Assembly (NCBI RefSeq): GCF_001889265.1
Contig: NZ_CP018151.1
Span: forward strand, 744,001-808,000
DNA: 64,000 nucleotides
Reading direction: 5' to 3'
From: Microbacterium sp. 1.5R
GTDB lineage: Bacteria > Actinomycetota > Actinomycetes > Actinomycetales > Microbacteriaceae
The position numbers were made by a program, and so were the translations under genes. Shown piece by piece: positions 17,535 through 26,080 of the stretch. Position 1 is the first letter of the stretch, and every line of letters starts with the position of its first letter. The notes beneath the pieces are model-generated. The model searched no databases and was not told the origin of the DNA. It saw nothing but the letters and a program-made list of their open reading frames with translations.

Positions 17535-17837
17535 ATGAAGTCGATCACCGTCACCGAGCTCGCCGAGCGGTCGAACACCCCGCTCATCGATGTCCGAGAG
17601 GTGGATGAGTTCGCCGCCGGTCACGTACCCGGGGCCGTCAACATCCCGATGTCCGAGATCGGCAACCGGCTCGAAGAGCTGCCCGCAGAGTCGTTCGACG
17701 TCATCTGCCAAGCGGGTGGGCGGTCGGCGCGCGTCGTCGAAGCGCTCGAGTCCCGCGGATACGACGCCACCAACGTCGAGGGCGGAACGGGCGAGTGGAT
17801 CGCGCAGGGCCGCGATATCGAGGTGCCGTCGGCGTGA
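17535..17837 (+). CDS. Rhodanese-like sulfurtransferase domain protein
   Basis: A 100-residue single rhodanese domain. The loop CQAGGRSA near residues 59-66 has the active-site cysteine that carries persulfide sulfur, and PLIDVREVDEFAAGHVPGA is the standard N-terminal rhodanese segment. It probably moves sulfur to thiol acceptors in the cytoplasm. The start at 17535 follows the ribosome site AGGAG at 17524-17528. Its stop overlaps the start of the glutaredoxin-like gene (GTGA), so it heads a three-gene operon. Confidence 0.92.
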   Translation: MKSITVTELAERSNTPLIDVREVDEFAAGHVPGAVNIPMSEIGNRLEELPAESFDVICQAGGRSARVVEALESRGYDATNVEGGTGEWIAQGRDIEVPSA

Positions 17838-18124
17838 CCACGCTGACCCTCATCGGCAAGCCGGACTGCCATCTCTGCGATGTCGCGTCCGAGATCATCG
17901 ACGCCGTCGTCGCCGACCTGCCTGACGCGGCAGCCGAGCGCATCGAGATCGTGGAGGCCTCGATCGCCGACGATCCTGTGCTCTACGAGCTGTGGTGGGA
18001 GAAGATCCCCGTCGTCCTGATCGACGGCGACCTGCACGCGCACTGGCGTCTGTCCGCCGACCGACTGCGCGACGCGCTCGAATCAGCCGTGCAGCAGGAC
18101 GCACTCGAGAAGGAAGCCCGATGA
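17834..18124 (+). CDS. Glutaredoxin-family (DUF836-type) protein
   Basis: A 96-residue thioredoxin-fold protein starting at GTG 17834. The redox motif is C-H-L-C in GKPDCHLCDVA near residues 10-13, and the cis-proline region is KIPVVLIDG. It lacks the glutathione-binding features of classical glutaredoxins, as expected in a group that uses mycothiol. Stop-start overlaps of four bases on both sides couple it to the rhodanese and the Dabb protein. Confidence 0.88.
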   Translation: MTTLTLIGKPDCHLCDVASEIIDAVVADLPDAAAERIEIVEASIADDPVLYELWWEKIPVVLIDGDLHAHWRLSADRLRDALESAVQQDALEKEAR

Positions 18125-18420
18125 TCCGTCACGTCGTCACCTGGAAGCTCGCAGCCGACGATGCGGCGACACGCGCCGAGCAGGCCGCCGAGGTCGCCCG
18201 TCGTCTGAACGCTCTCGACGGCGTCGTGCCGCAGCTGCGCTCGATCACCGCGGGCGCGAACGTCGCTTATCCCGACGCGAACTGGGACGTCACCCTCGTC
18301 GCGGACGTCGATTCGATCGCTGCTCTCGAGGAGTACCAGGTGCACCCGGCGCACGAAGAGGTCGTGGCGTACGTGCGCTCGGTCGTCGCCTCCCGTGTGG
18401 CCGTCGACTTCGAACTCTGA
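18121..18420 (+). CDS. Dabb (stress-responsive A/B barrel) family protein
   Basis: A 99-residue protein with the dimeric alpha/beta barrel signature: MIRHVVTWKL at the start and DVTLVADVDSIAALEEYQVH-type segments, ending in SRVAVDFE. The family includes plant stress proteins and small polyketide-cyclase-like enzymes; the role here is unknown. The ATG at 18121 overlaps the stop of the glutaredoxin gene, so it is the last gene of the rhodanese-glutaredoxin-Dabb operon. Confidence 0.87.
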   Translation: MIRHVVTWKLAADDAATRAEQAAEVARRLNALDGVVPQLRSITAGANVAYPDANWDVTLVADVDSIAALEEYQVHPAHEEVVAYVRSVVASRVAVDFEL

Positions 18421-18451
18421 ACCTCTGAACCTCTGATCGGCGGTTCTCGGT

Positions 18452-19099
18452 GTGATGAGCGCAGGGGGAATCGCAGGCGAGACCACCTGGCGTGACATCA
18501 CGATCGCCTGGGCATCGCCCTCGCAGCCGCACGATTTCACTGAAGCCGATGCCGCGGCGATGGGTCAGCGGGAACGCCTCCGCGAGCTGAGTGGCAGCCG
18601 TGCCCAGGCGTTCCTCGCCGGCAGGGCGCTGATGCGCGCCCTCGTGCGCCGGATCACCGGAACGCACGACGTCGTCATCTCGAGCCGCTGTGCCAGGTGC
18701 GGGGCGGACCATGGTCGGCCGCGCGCCGACGGCGTCTTGCTCAGCGTGAGTCATGCGGAGGGTCTCGTCGTCGTCGCAGTGGCTCCGGCAGCGGTGGGGA
18801 CTGCGGCGTCGCTCGGCGTCGATGTCGAGCAGGCATCTGCGGCCGGCCGGGTCGACGAGCTGCGAACGATGTTCCCCGACGGCGCCGCCCCGGATCTCGC
18901 GGGGTGGACGCGCATCGAGGCGGCGGTCAAGGCGGATGGTCGCGGATTCGAGACAGAGCCGTCAGAGGTGCTCCTCCGACTGCGCGAGAACACGGATCCC
19001 TGCGTGTGGTCGGCAGCGCTTCCGGGTCGTGCCGCCACGATCGACGTCACGACGCTGGTCGGCCCACCGGGGTACGTGCTGAGCGTCGCTCGGGGGTGA
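18452..19099 (+). CDS. 4'-phosphopantetheinyl transferase (Sfp-like)
   Basis: A 215-residue enzyme that moves phosphopantetheine from CoA to a serine of a carrier protein. Motifs are FLAGRALMRALV (~54-65), C-x2-C-GADHGRP (80-90), SVSHAEG (98-104), GVDVE with D124 and E126 binding magnesium, and WTRIEAAVKADGRG (152-165) with E156 and K160. It faces the Pls/PosA synthetase, whose carrier serine needs exactly this modification. The start is GTG 18452 or ATG 18455. It is separated from the facing peptidase gene by only 12 bases. Confidence 0.88.
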   Translation: MMSAGGIAGETTWRDITIAWASPSQPHDFTEADAAAMGQRERLRELSGSRAQAFLAGRALMRALVRRITGTHDVVISSRCARCGADHGRPRADGVLLSVSHAEGLVVVAVAPAAVGTAASLGVDVEQASAAGRVDELRTMFPDGAAPDLAGWTRIEAAVKADGRGFETEPSEVLLRLRENTDPCVWSAALPGRAATIDVTTLVGPPGYVLSVARG

Positions 19100-19111
19100 T
19101 CCCGCTCGGTC

Positions 19112-20413
19112 TCAGGACCGGGATGCAGGAAGTGCGGGCAGCGGGAGTTCGTCGATCCAGGTCCGCACCAGGGTGCGCGCCCGGTCGTCGGCCACCTCGC
19201 CGACGAGGCCGAGGAAGTCGTCGCTGGTGACAGCGAGTCGCGCGAACCGCGCGGTCCACTCCCGCGTCAGAGCGAAGAACCGCTCATCGCCGATCGTGAG
19301 TCGCAGGGCATGCAGGGTGAGGGCGCCGCGCTTGTAGACGCGATCGTCGAACATGTCGTTCGGACCGGGATCCGAGAGCAGCAGATCATGGGGGAGGCCG
19401 CGGAGGGCGGCGTGATGGGCCAGAGCGTTCTCGTGGGCGGTCGACGCGCCGGACGCTTCCGACCACAGCCACTCGGCGTAGCAGGCGAATCCCTCGTTCA
19501 GCCAGATGTCCCGCCAGCGGGCGACGCCGACGCTGTTGCCGAACCACTGGTGCGCGAGCTCATGCGCGATCAGCCGCTCGCTGCCCCCAGCTCCGTCCAC
19601 GTGATTCGCACCGAAGATCGCCATGCCCTGCGCTTCGAGGGGGATCTCGAGATCGTCGGGTGTGATGACGACCTTGTAGGACTCGTAGGGATACGTGCCG
19701 AAGGCTCCGACGAACGTCTCCATCATGTGCGGCAGCGGGGCGAAGTCGGAGCGCACGCGACCCGCGAGAGCCCGCGGGTGGAACAGACGCCCGGGAGTCG
19801 TACCGAGAGCGACCCTGTCATCGTCGTACTGGCCGATCTGCACGGTCATCAGGTATGTCGCGGTCGGCACCGGCTGCTCGAAGATCCATCGGGTGCGACC
19901 GCGCTGCGTCGATCGCGTGGCTGCGCCGCCGCTGACCACGGTGTACTCGGGATCGGCCGTGAACTCCAACCGATACGTCGCCTTGTCCGAGGGCAAGTCG
20001 TTGCAGGGGAACCAGGTTGGCGCGCCGGTCGGCTGCGACGCGACGAGCACGCCGTCTTCGAGTTCTTCCCACCCGAGGAGCCCCCATCGAGTGCGCCGGG
20101 GCGACGGAGAACCGGAGTACTCGACCGCGACCGTGAGCTCCTGACCGCTCTCCCGCTCGCCCCCGAAGACCACTTTGAGCCGCCGGTCGTCCTGTCTGAA
20201 CGAGGCGGCGCGATCACCGACGACCCGCACCTTCGTGACTTTGAGCCCGACGAGGTCGAACGAGACGTGCTTCGCCGATTCCTGCATCTGCAGCCGGATC
20301 GTCGCCGTGCCCGCGATGCGGTTCGTGGTCACGCGATAGTCGATGGCCAGGTCGTAGTGCAGCACCCCGTAGCGCCGATCGCCGCTGTGCGGGGTGTAGG
20401 GGTCGACGGTCAT
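19112..20413 (-). CDS. M1-family zinc aminopeptidase
   Basis: A 433-residue metallopeptidase. The zinc motif H284-E-x2-H288 lies in LIAHELAHQW, with the distal glutamate E307 in LNEGFA. The exopeptidase GAMEN segment is changed to EAQGMAIF (260-267), as in a shorter actinobacterial subgroup, and the C-terminal helical domain of classical ~870-residue M1 enzymes is absent. No signal peptide is seen. The ATG at 20413 overlaps the stop of the synthetase gene (ATGA), so the two are coupled. Its job may be to trim or degrade the product of the synthetase. Confidence 0.92.
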   Translation of the reverse strand: MTVDPYTPHSGDRRYGVLHYDLAIDYRVTTNRIAGTATIRLQMQESAKHVSFDLVGLKVTKVRVVGDRAASFRQDDRRLKVVFGGERESGQELTVAVEYSGSPSPRRTRWGLLGWEELEDGVLVASQPTGAPTWFPCNDLPSDKATYRLEFTADPEYTVVSGGAATRSTQRGRTRWIFEQPVPTATYLMTVQIGQYDDDRVALGTTPGRLFHPRALAGRVRSDFAPLPHMMETFVGAFGTYPYESYKVVITPDDLEIPLEAQGMAIFGANHVDGAGGSERLIAHELAHQWFGNSVGVARWRDIWLNEGFACYAEWLWSEASGASTAHENALAHHAALRGLPHDLLLSDPGPNDMFDDRVYKRGALTLHALRLTIGDERFFALTREWTARFARLAVTSDDFLGLVGEVADDRARTLVRTWIDELPLPALPASRS

Positions 20414-23400
20414 GCGTTCGAGGCCTGGTAGGAGCGCACTTTGACGGCACGCCACGGTCCGATGGGGTTGCCGCTCCATCGACTGCCGATCGGCACGAAC
20501 TCGCCCCGCATCACGAGTGAGGCGGGCCCGACCGTGGCATCCGATCCGATCGTGGCCGCGGGCAGGATCACGCTGTGCGGACCGAGGGTCGCACCGCTCT
20601 CGAGGGTCACTGCGTCGATGCTCATCACTCGATCATGGAACAGATGCGTCTGAACCACACATCCGCGGTTCACGGTCGCACCGTCCCCGAGGGTGACCAG
20701 GTCGGGCTCGGGCAGCCAGTAGCTGTCGGTCCAGACGCCTCGGCCGATCTTCGCGCCGAGGGTGCGCAGCCAGATGGCGAGTGCAGGAGTGCCCGATGCG
20801 GCGTTGGCGAACCAGGGTGCGGCCACCATCTCCGTGAAGGTGTCCGACACCTCCGTGCGCCACACGAAGCTCGACCAGAGCGGATGCTCGCCGGCACGGA
20901 TCGGCCCCACGATCAGCCATTTGGCGGCGGTGGTGATCAGAGCGGCGAAGGCGCCTGCGGCGAGCATCACGGCGCTCGAGAGCAGCACAGCCCATGCGAG
21001 TCCCCAGGCCTCGACCACCGCGGCGAGCGTGAGCATCACACTCACTCCGATCGCGCAGGTCACGAACACCGGGATGATGCGGCACAGCTCCCACAGAGCC
21101 CGCGCGAGGCGGAGTCCCGGGCGCGGGCGATACGTGCGCTCGAGATCGGAGTCGTTCACCACACGGCGCAGTCGCGCGGCGGGCGAGCCCAGCCACGATG
21201 AGCCCGCCTTGGCCTTGGGCGGAGCGACGGACAGGACGGCGACGAGGCCGTCGCGAGGCACGTTGTGCCCGCCGGCGGCCATGCCGGAGTTGCCGAGGAA
21301 CGCGCGCTTGCCGATGCGCGCGGTGCCCAGCCGCATCCATCCGCCCTGCAGCTCGTAGGTCGCGACCATGGTGTCGTCGGCGAGGAACGCTCCGTCGGCG
21401 ATGGTCGTGAGCTTCGGGATGAGCAGCACGGTCGACGCCTCGACGTCGCGCCCGACCTCGGCCCCGAGGGCCCTGAGCCAGAAGGGAGTGGCACTGCTCG
21501 AGTACAGCGGGAAGAGGAAGGTACGGGCGGAATCGAGCAGACGCTCGGTCGTCCACGCCTGCCAGGCGATGCGCGAGCGCACCGGGTACACGCCTTCGCC
21601 GAGACCGGCTCCGAGCACACGCACGAGGACGAGCACGAGACCGGCGAAGACGAAGCCGGCGAGCAGCACTGCGGGAACCAGCAGCGCCAGGATGCTCGGG
21701 ACGGCCGCTGTCAGGGAGTCGGACCCGCGCATGCCCAGCGCGAGCACCCAGGCGCCGGCGGCGAGCGAGAGGACAGGGAGGACGCCGAGCGCGGCGGAGG
21801 AGGCGGCGTAGGCCCACAACCACCGGGTGCGGCTGGGTGGGCGGCCCTCCTCGAACGGCCGCGACACTCCGCCGACGCGTGCCGCCGGCGATCCTGCCCA
21901 GCGCTGCCCGGCGCGGACCCGACCGAACACGGCCGAGCCGGGTGCGATCTCGGCTCCGCGACCGATCTTCGTGCCGGGGGCGAGGGTGCTGCGGGCTCCG
22001 ATGGTCGCTCCCGCGCCGATGCGGATGCCGCCGATGCGCACGGTGTCGCCATCGATCCAATAGCCGGTGAGGTCGACCTCGGGCTCGATGGAGGCTCCGG
22101 AGCCGATGTCGAGCATGCCCGTGATCGGCGGGACGGTGTGCAGATCGACATCTCTGTGGATGCGGGCGCCGAGAGCTCGTGCGTAGTAGACGACCCAGGG
22201 AGCACCGGCCAGGCCGACCGGGTCGACCTGCTGGGCGATCTGCTCCGCGAGCCACAGACGCAGATGCACTCCGCCGCCGCGAGGATAGTCGCCAGGGCGG
22301 AGTCCGGCGAGCAGCAGACGCGCGGCGACGGCGGCGATCGTCATCTTCCCCACCGGGGTGACGAAGATCAGCAGGCCGACGATGATCGTCCACACCGGAA
22401 CAGCGGGCAGGAATTCGAATCCGGGGGACAGCCGCAGGAGCCAGCTCGCGGCGAGCAGGTACAGCAGCCAGCGGATGCCGGTGAACACGAACAGCGGGAG
22501 ACCCGCGATCGTCTGCACCCACTGCATCCGTCGGGGGGTCGGGACGGGCTGGCTGAAGACGCGTTCCTCGGCGTCCTCGTCATCGGCCTCATCGTCGACG
22601 GCATCCGACATCTGGCGCAGCCGCGGCAGATCGTAGACGTCGGTCATCGTGAACTCCGGCGCCCGGGTGCGCAGGCGGGAGACCAGCTGGGCGGCCGCGA
22701 GCGACCCGCCGCCGAGCTGGAAGAAGTCGGCGTCCTCGTCGCCCGGGCGCACGCCGAGCACGGCGAACCACTGCTCGGCGAGCCACGCCGCCGTGCCGGA
22801 CAGGGACGAGTCGTTCGCGTCGCCGGAATCGAGCGGCCAGGGGAGAGCCGCCTTGTCGACCTTCCCGGACGTGCGGACGGGCAGATCGTCGACCATGGCG
22901 AGCAGAGGGATCAGCGGAGCGGGAAGCGTCTCCGAGAGCTCACCACGCGCCACCTGCCGGTCGAACCCCTCGTCGGGCACGACATAGCCGACGAGGATCG
23001 GCATGCCCGTCTCGGTCTTCTGCACCACCACGGTCGCCGCCGAGACGGAGCTCAGCGCCTGCAGCGCCGCCTCGACCTCGCCGAGCTCGATGCGACGGCC
23101 GCCGATCTTGACCTGGTCATCGGCGCGCCCCTGGAAGATCAGTCCCTCGGACTCGACCCGCACGACGTCGCCGGAGCGGTAGGCCCGGTCCCAGCCGAGA
23201 GTGGGCATGGGTGCGTACTTCTCGGCATCCTTCGCAGGGTCGAGGTACCGGGCGAGACCGACTCCGCCGATGATCAGCTCGCCGGTCTCGCCCTCGGCGA
23301 CGCGCTGTCCGTCAGCATCGACCACGGCGAGCGACCACCCGTCGAGCGGGAGGCCGATGCGCACGGGACCGGTGCCGTTCATCAGTGAGGCGCAGGCCAC

Positions 23401-24339
23401 GACCGTGGCCTCGGTCGGGCCGTAGGTGTTCCACACCTCACGTCCGTCCGACGCCAACCGGGCGACGAGCTCGGGCGGGCAGGCCTCCCCGCCGAAGATC
23501 AGCAGGCGCACGTTCTCGATCGCGTCCTGCGGCCAGAGGGCGGCGAGCGTCGGCACCGTCGAGACGACGGTGATGCCGTGGCCGAGCAGCCAGGGCCCCA
23601 GGTCTTCGCCCGAGCGCACGAGAGCTCGCGGTGCGGGCACCAGGCAGGCGCCGTGGCCCCACGCGAGCCACATCTCCTCACAGGACGCGTCGAAGGCGAC
23701 CGAGAGGCCTGCGAGCACGCGATCACCGGGACTCAGCGGTGCGGCCTGGAGGAACAGACGTGCCTCGGCGTCGACGAAGGCCGCGGCCGAACGGTGCGAG
23801 ACCGCGACGCCCTTGGGCACGCCGGTCGACCCGGAGGTGAAGATGATCCAGGCATCGTCGTCGACCGTCGGCGGCGCGACGATCGGGATCGCGGAGGTGC
23901 GCGGATGAGGTGACTCGCCGCCCAGGAGATCGACCGCCTCGGTCGCCCCGGCCGGCATGTAGCCGGCGTCGGTGATCGTGCCCGCGATGCGGGCCTCGTG
24001 GAACACGAGATCGGCACGCTCCTGCGGGTCGTCGGCATCGACGGGGACATAGGCGGCACCCGCCGCGATGGTGCCGAGGATCGCGATGTACAGCTCGCGG
24101 TGTCCGGACGACATGCGGATGCCGACGCGGTCGCCGCGGCGCACGCCTCTCTCGTGCAGCAGGGCCGCCGTGCGCCAGACGTGCGCGAGCAGCTCGGCGT
24201 AGCTGAGCGCCCCGTCCGCGTCCTCGATGGCCGAGGCGTCGGGATATCGCCGGGTCGTCTCCTGAAGGATGTCGATCAGCGTGCGGGGAGGAGGCGCGTC
24301 GGCGCCCCGGTCGAGCGCCTCCTGCACGTCAGCGCGCAA
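20410..24339 (-). CDS. Pls/PosA-type single-module nonribosomal peptide synthetase
   Basis: A 1309-residue membrane protein. Residues ~15-500 are an adenylation domain (TSGSTGVPKG 168-177, NTYGPTE 304-310, YRSGD 387-391, K493). My reading of the pocket is D217 A218 E221 S260 I281 G283 T305 V313 V314 K493, near the lysine code. A carrier domain follows, with S546 in LGGGSL. The rest alternates membrane helices with three left-handed beta-helix, acyltransferase-like units (about 740-820 and two further ones to the C terminus), the plan of epsilon-polylysine synthetase-type enzymes. No condensation or thioesterase domain of normal type is seen. The start is TTG 24339 or GTG 24327; neither has a clear ribosome site. 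Confidence 0.9.
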   Translation of the reverse strand: MRADVQEALDRGADAPPPRTLIDILQETTRRYPDASAIEDADGALSYAELLAHVWRTAALLHERGVRRGDRVGIRMSSGHRELYIAILGTIAAGAAYVPVDADDPQERADLVFHEARIAGTITDAGYMPAGATEAVDLLGGESPHPRTSAIPIVAPPTVDDDAWIIFTSGSTGVPKGVAVSHRSAAAFVDAEARLFLQAAPLSPGDRVLAGLSVAFDASCEEMWLAWGHGACLVPAPRALVRSGEDLGPWLLGHGITVVSTVPTLAALWPQDAIENVRLLIFGGEACPPELVARLASDGREVWNTYGPTEATVVACASLMNGTGPVRIGLPLDGWSLAVVDADGQRVAEGETGELIIGGVGLARYLDPAKDAEKYAPMPTLGWDRAYRSGDVVRVESEGLIFQGRADDQVKIGGRRIELGEVEAALQALSSVSAATVVVQKTETGMPILVGYVVPDEGFDRQVARGELSETLPAPLIPLLAMVDDLPVRTSGKVDKAALPWPLDSGDANDSSLSGTAAWLAEQWFAVLGVRPGDEDADFFQLGGGSLAAAQLVSRLRTRAPEFTMTDVYDLPRLRQMSDAVDDEADDEDAEERVFSQPVPTPRRMQWVQTIAGLPLFVFTGIRWLLYLLAASWLLRLSPGFEFLPAVPVWTIIVGLLIFVTPVGKMTIAAVAARLLLAGLRPGDYPRGGGVHLRLWLAEQIAQQVDPVGLAGAPWVVYYARALGARIHRDVDLHTVPPITGMLDIGSGASIEPEVDLTGYWIDGDTVRIGGIRIGAGATIGARSTLAPGTKIGRGAEIAPGSAVFGRVRAGQRWAGSPAARVGGVSRPFEEGRPPSRTRWLWAYAASSAALGVLPVLSLAAGAWVLALGMRGSDSLTAAVPSILALLVPAVLLAGFVFAGLVLVLVRVLGAGLGEGVYPVRSRIAWQAWTTERLLDSARTFLFPLYSSSATPFWLRALGAEVGRDVEASTVLLIPKLTTIADGAFLADDTMVATYELQGGWMRLGTARIGKRAFLGNSGMAAGGHNVPRDGLVAVLSVAPPKAKAGSSWLGSPAARLRRVVNDSDLERTYRPRPGLRLARALWELCRIIPVFVTCAIGVSVMLTLAAVVEAWGLAWAVLLSSAVMLAAGAFAALITTAAKWLIVGPIRAGEHPLWSSFVWRTEVSDTFTEMVAAPWFANAASGTPALAIWLRTLGAKIGRGVWTDSYWLPEPDLVTLGDGATVNRGCVVQTHLFHDRVMSIDAVTLESGATLGPHSVILPAATIGSDATVGPASLVMRGEFVPIGSRWSGNPIGPWRAVKVRSYQASNA

Positions 24340-24991
24340 GGAGGTCGAGCAGAGCGGCCTTCGTCAGGCGCGAGTATCCGGTGCGGCCCTCGGCGCGGGC
24401 GCGGGCGCGCAGCTGGACCAGGGTCAGCGCGCTGAGCTCCGGTGCCGCTGCAGAGGTCTCTGTTGGTACCGGTGCCGGTGCCGGTGCTGGTGCTGGTGCC
24501 AGTGCGGGTGCCGACGTCGGGGTCGTGATCGTGACCGTCGGCTCGACGGTCGGAGCCGCGACCACGGCCTTCTTGGCCACGGCCTTCTTCGCCTCGGCCT
24601 TCTTCGCCTCGGCCTTCTTGGGGGCCTTCTTCGGGGCCGGCTGCTTCGCATCCGGCGTCGGCTCGACGGCGGACTTCTTGGGGGCCTTCTTCTGATCCTT
24701 CTTCGCCGCGGACTTCCTGTCCGACGCCTTCTTCTCGGCCTCCAGGCGTGCGGTCGCCTGGGTGAGGCGCGCGGTCGCCGCGGTCGCCGACTTCGCGACC
24801 TTCTTGGGCCGGTCCGCGACCTTCTTCTTCGAGACTTTCGCCGCGTCCTTCGCGTCCTCGACGAGAGGCTTCAGCTTCTTGGCGTCCTTCTTGGGCAGGG
24901 ACTTGATCAGCTTCTTCGCGTCCTTCGCCGCGTCCTTCGCCGCGTCGAGAGCGGCTTCGGCGGTGCGCTGTGCTGAGGTCTTCTTTGCCAT
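24329..24991 (-). CDS. Lys/Ala-rich protein with C-terminal Rho-N/SAP-like domain
   Basis: A 220-residue protein. Residues ~1-150 are a basic, histone H1-like tail of Lys/Ala/Asp blocks, several reading PKKAEAKKAEAKK. Then come a Pro-Ala linker and a C-terminal ~35-residue motif (LSALTLVQLRARARAEG, TGYSRLTKAALLDLL), which is the helix-extended-helix seen in Rho N-terminal and SAP domains that bind nucleic acid. It is probably a nucleoid-associated protein. The ATG at 24991 has the ribosome site AGAGGAG. The stop overlaps the synthetase start by 11 bases, so they share a transcript. Confidence 0.75.
   Translation of the reverse strand: MAKKTSAQRTAEAALDAAKDAAKDAKKLIKSLPKKDAKKLKPLVEDAKDAAKVSKKKVADRPKKVAKSATAATARLTQATARLEAEKKASDRKSAAKKDQKKAPKKSAVEPTPDAKQPAPKKAPKKAEAKKAEAKKAVAKKAVVAAPTVEPTVTITTPTSAPALAPAPAPAPAPVPTETSAAAPELSALTLVQLRARARAEGRTGYSRLTKAALLDLLAR
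24466..24514. repeat. Tandem GGTGCC-type repeat coding a Pro-Ala linker
   Basis: About eight imperfect copies of a 6-base unit (GGTGCC/GGTGCT/GGTACC on the plus strand) encode alternating Pro and Ala in the lysine-rich protein on the minus strand. It is a low-complexity microsatellite-like tract that could vary in length by slippage in steps of two residues. Confidence 0.6.
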
Positions 24992-25105
24992 GATCGGGTC
25001 TCCTCTGAGTCCGGAGCGTGTCGGCTCGGGCTGTCGGCACAGAGGATACTCAGGCAAGGTGAACAATCGGTGCCGCATCGTGCGTAACACGCCCGTCATA
25101 TTCGG

Positions 25106-25128
25106 TCACACTTGCAACACAAATGTGA
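25106..25128. promoter_or_regulatory. Inverted repeat in the divergent region before the amino-acid ABC genes
   Basis: TCACACTTG (25106-25114) and CAAATGTGA (25120-25128) form an inverted repeat with one mismatch and a 5-base spacer. It lies 100 bases upstream of the substrate-binding protein gene in a locally AT-richer region and could be a regulator site. No regulator gene is adjacent. The rest of the 24992-25230 gap holds the two divergent promoters, which I cannot place with certainty. Confidence 0.4.
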
Positions 25129-25230
25129 TCCGCAGAAGGCGGCCGACGGCGGGTTCGGCCCGGTGGTGCATGTTTAGATGTTCTCCTACCCGTCCGTGGG
25201 GAACCACACCCTCGTCCTTCAGGAGCTGAC

Positions 25231-26046
25231 ATGCAGCGTCGCAACATCATCGCCGGGATCGCGCTCGCCGCGACCGCCACCCTCGCCCTCGCCGGATGCG
25301 CGACCGGCGGCAGTGACGCGGGATCGGGTGAGCCTGCGGCCGGCGACGAGTACGACCTCATCGAGGCGGGCACCCTGACGGTCTGCTCCGACATCCCTTA
25401 CGCACCGTTCGAGTTCGAGGGCGGCGACAACGGCACGGGTTACACCGGCTTCGACATCGACCTGCTCGACGCGATCGCGAAGGAGCTCGACCTGAAGCTC
25501 TCGGTGCAGGACGTCGGATTCGACGCGCTGCAGTCGGGCACCACGCTCGCCGCGGGACAGTGCGACGTCGGCGCCTCGGCCATGACGATCACCGACGAGC
25601 GCAAGGCGAACATCGACTTCTCCGAGCCGTACTACGAGTCGCTGCAGTCGCTGCTCGTGCGCACCGACTCGGGCATCGAGTCGATCGACGACCTCTCGGG
25701 CAAGAACGTCGGAGTGCAGCAGGGCACCACCGGAGAGGCCTACGCGACCGAGAACGCCGAGGGCGCAGAACTCGTCCAGTACCCCTCTGACGGAGAGCTG
25801 TGGCCCGCGATGCAGGCCGGACAGATCGACGCGATCCTTCAGGACCAGCCGGTGAACCTCGAGCACGAGAAGGCCGACAGCGCGTACAAGATCGTCGAGG
25901 AGTACGAGACCGGCGAGTCGTACGGCTTCGCATACGCGAAGGGCGAGAAGGACGCTCTGCGCGAGGCGATCGACGGCGCGCTGCAGGATCTCCGCGACAG
26001 CGGCGACTACCAGACGATCTACGACACCTACTTCACCGCGAAGTAA
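25231..26046 (+). CDS. Polar amino-acid ABC transporter substrate-binding lipoprotein
   Basis: A 271-residue lipoprotein. The signal peptide has a basic start, a hydrophobic stretch and the lipobox LALAGC, so the protein is anchored to the outer face of the membrane. The mature part is a type II periplasmic-binding fold of the family-3 solute-binding proteins: LTVCSDIPYAPFEF near 45-58, GFDIDLLDAIAKEL, and a C-terminal DGALQDLRDSGDYQTIYD. It delivers polar or acidic/basic amino acids to the permease encoded next. The ribosome site AGGAG precedes the ATG. First gene of a three-gene operon. Confidence 0.95.
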   Translation: MQRRNIIAGIALAATATLALAGCATGGSDAGSGEPAAGDEYDLIEAGTLTVCSDIPYAPFEFEGGDNGTGYTGFDIDLLDAIAKELDLKLSVQDVGFDALQSGTTLAAGQCDVGASAMTITDERKANIDFSEPYYESLQSLLVRTDSGIESIDDLSGKNVGVQQGTTGEAYATENAEGAELVQYPSDGELWPAMQAGQIDAILQDQPVNLEHEKADSAYKIVEEYETGESYGFAYAKGEKDALREAIDGALQDLRDSGDYQTIYDTYFTAK

Positions 26047-26080
26047 TCGGCGAGCGACGTAGGACAGGGAGACCTTGACA

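Noticed and set aside
19112..20413. A secreted peptidase
   Set aside because: There is no signal peptide after the coupled start at 20413; the longer frame from 20479 also shows none.
21265..23388. A 707-codon open frame on the plus strand, antisense to the synthetase
   Set aside because: It lies wholly inside a recognisable gene on the other strand and has Arg/Gly/Glu-rich sequence with no motif. Long antisense frames are expected at this GC content. The same holds for 42552-44777 and 13838-15598.
24466..24514. A CRISPR-like or intergenic repeat array
   Set aside because: The repeat is six bases, lacks spacers and encodes a Pro-Ala linker in a real gene.
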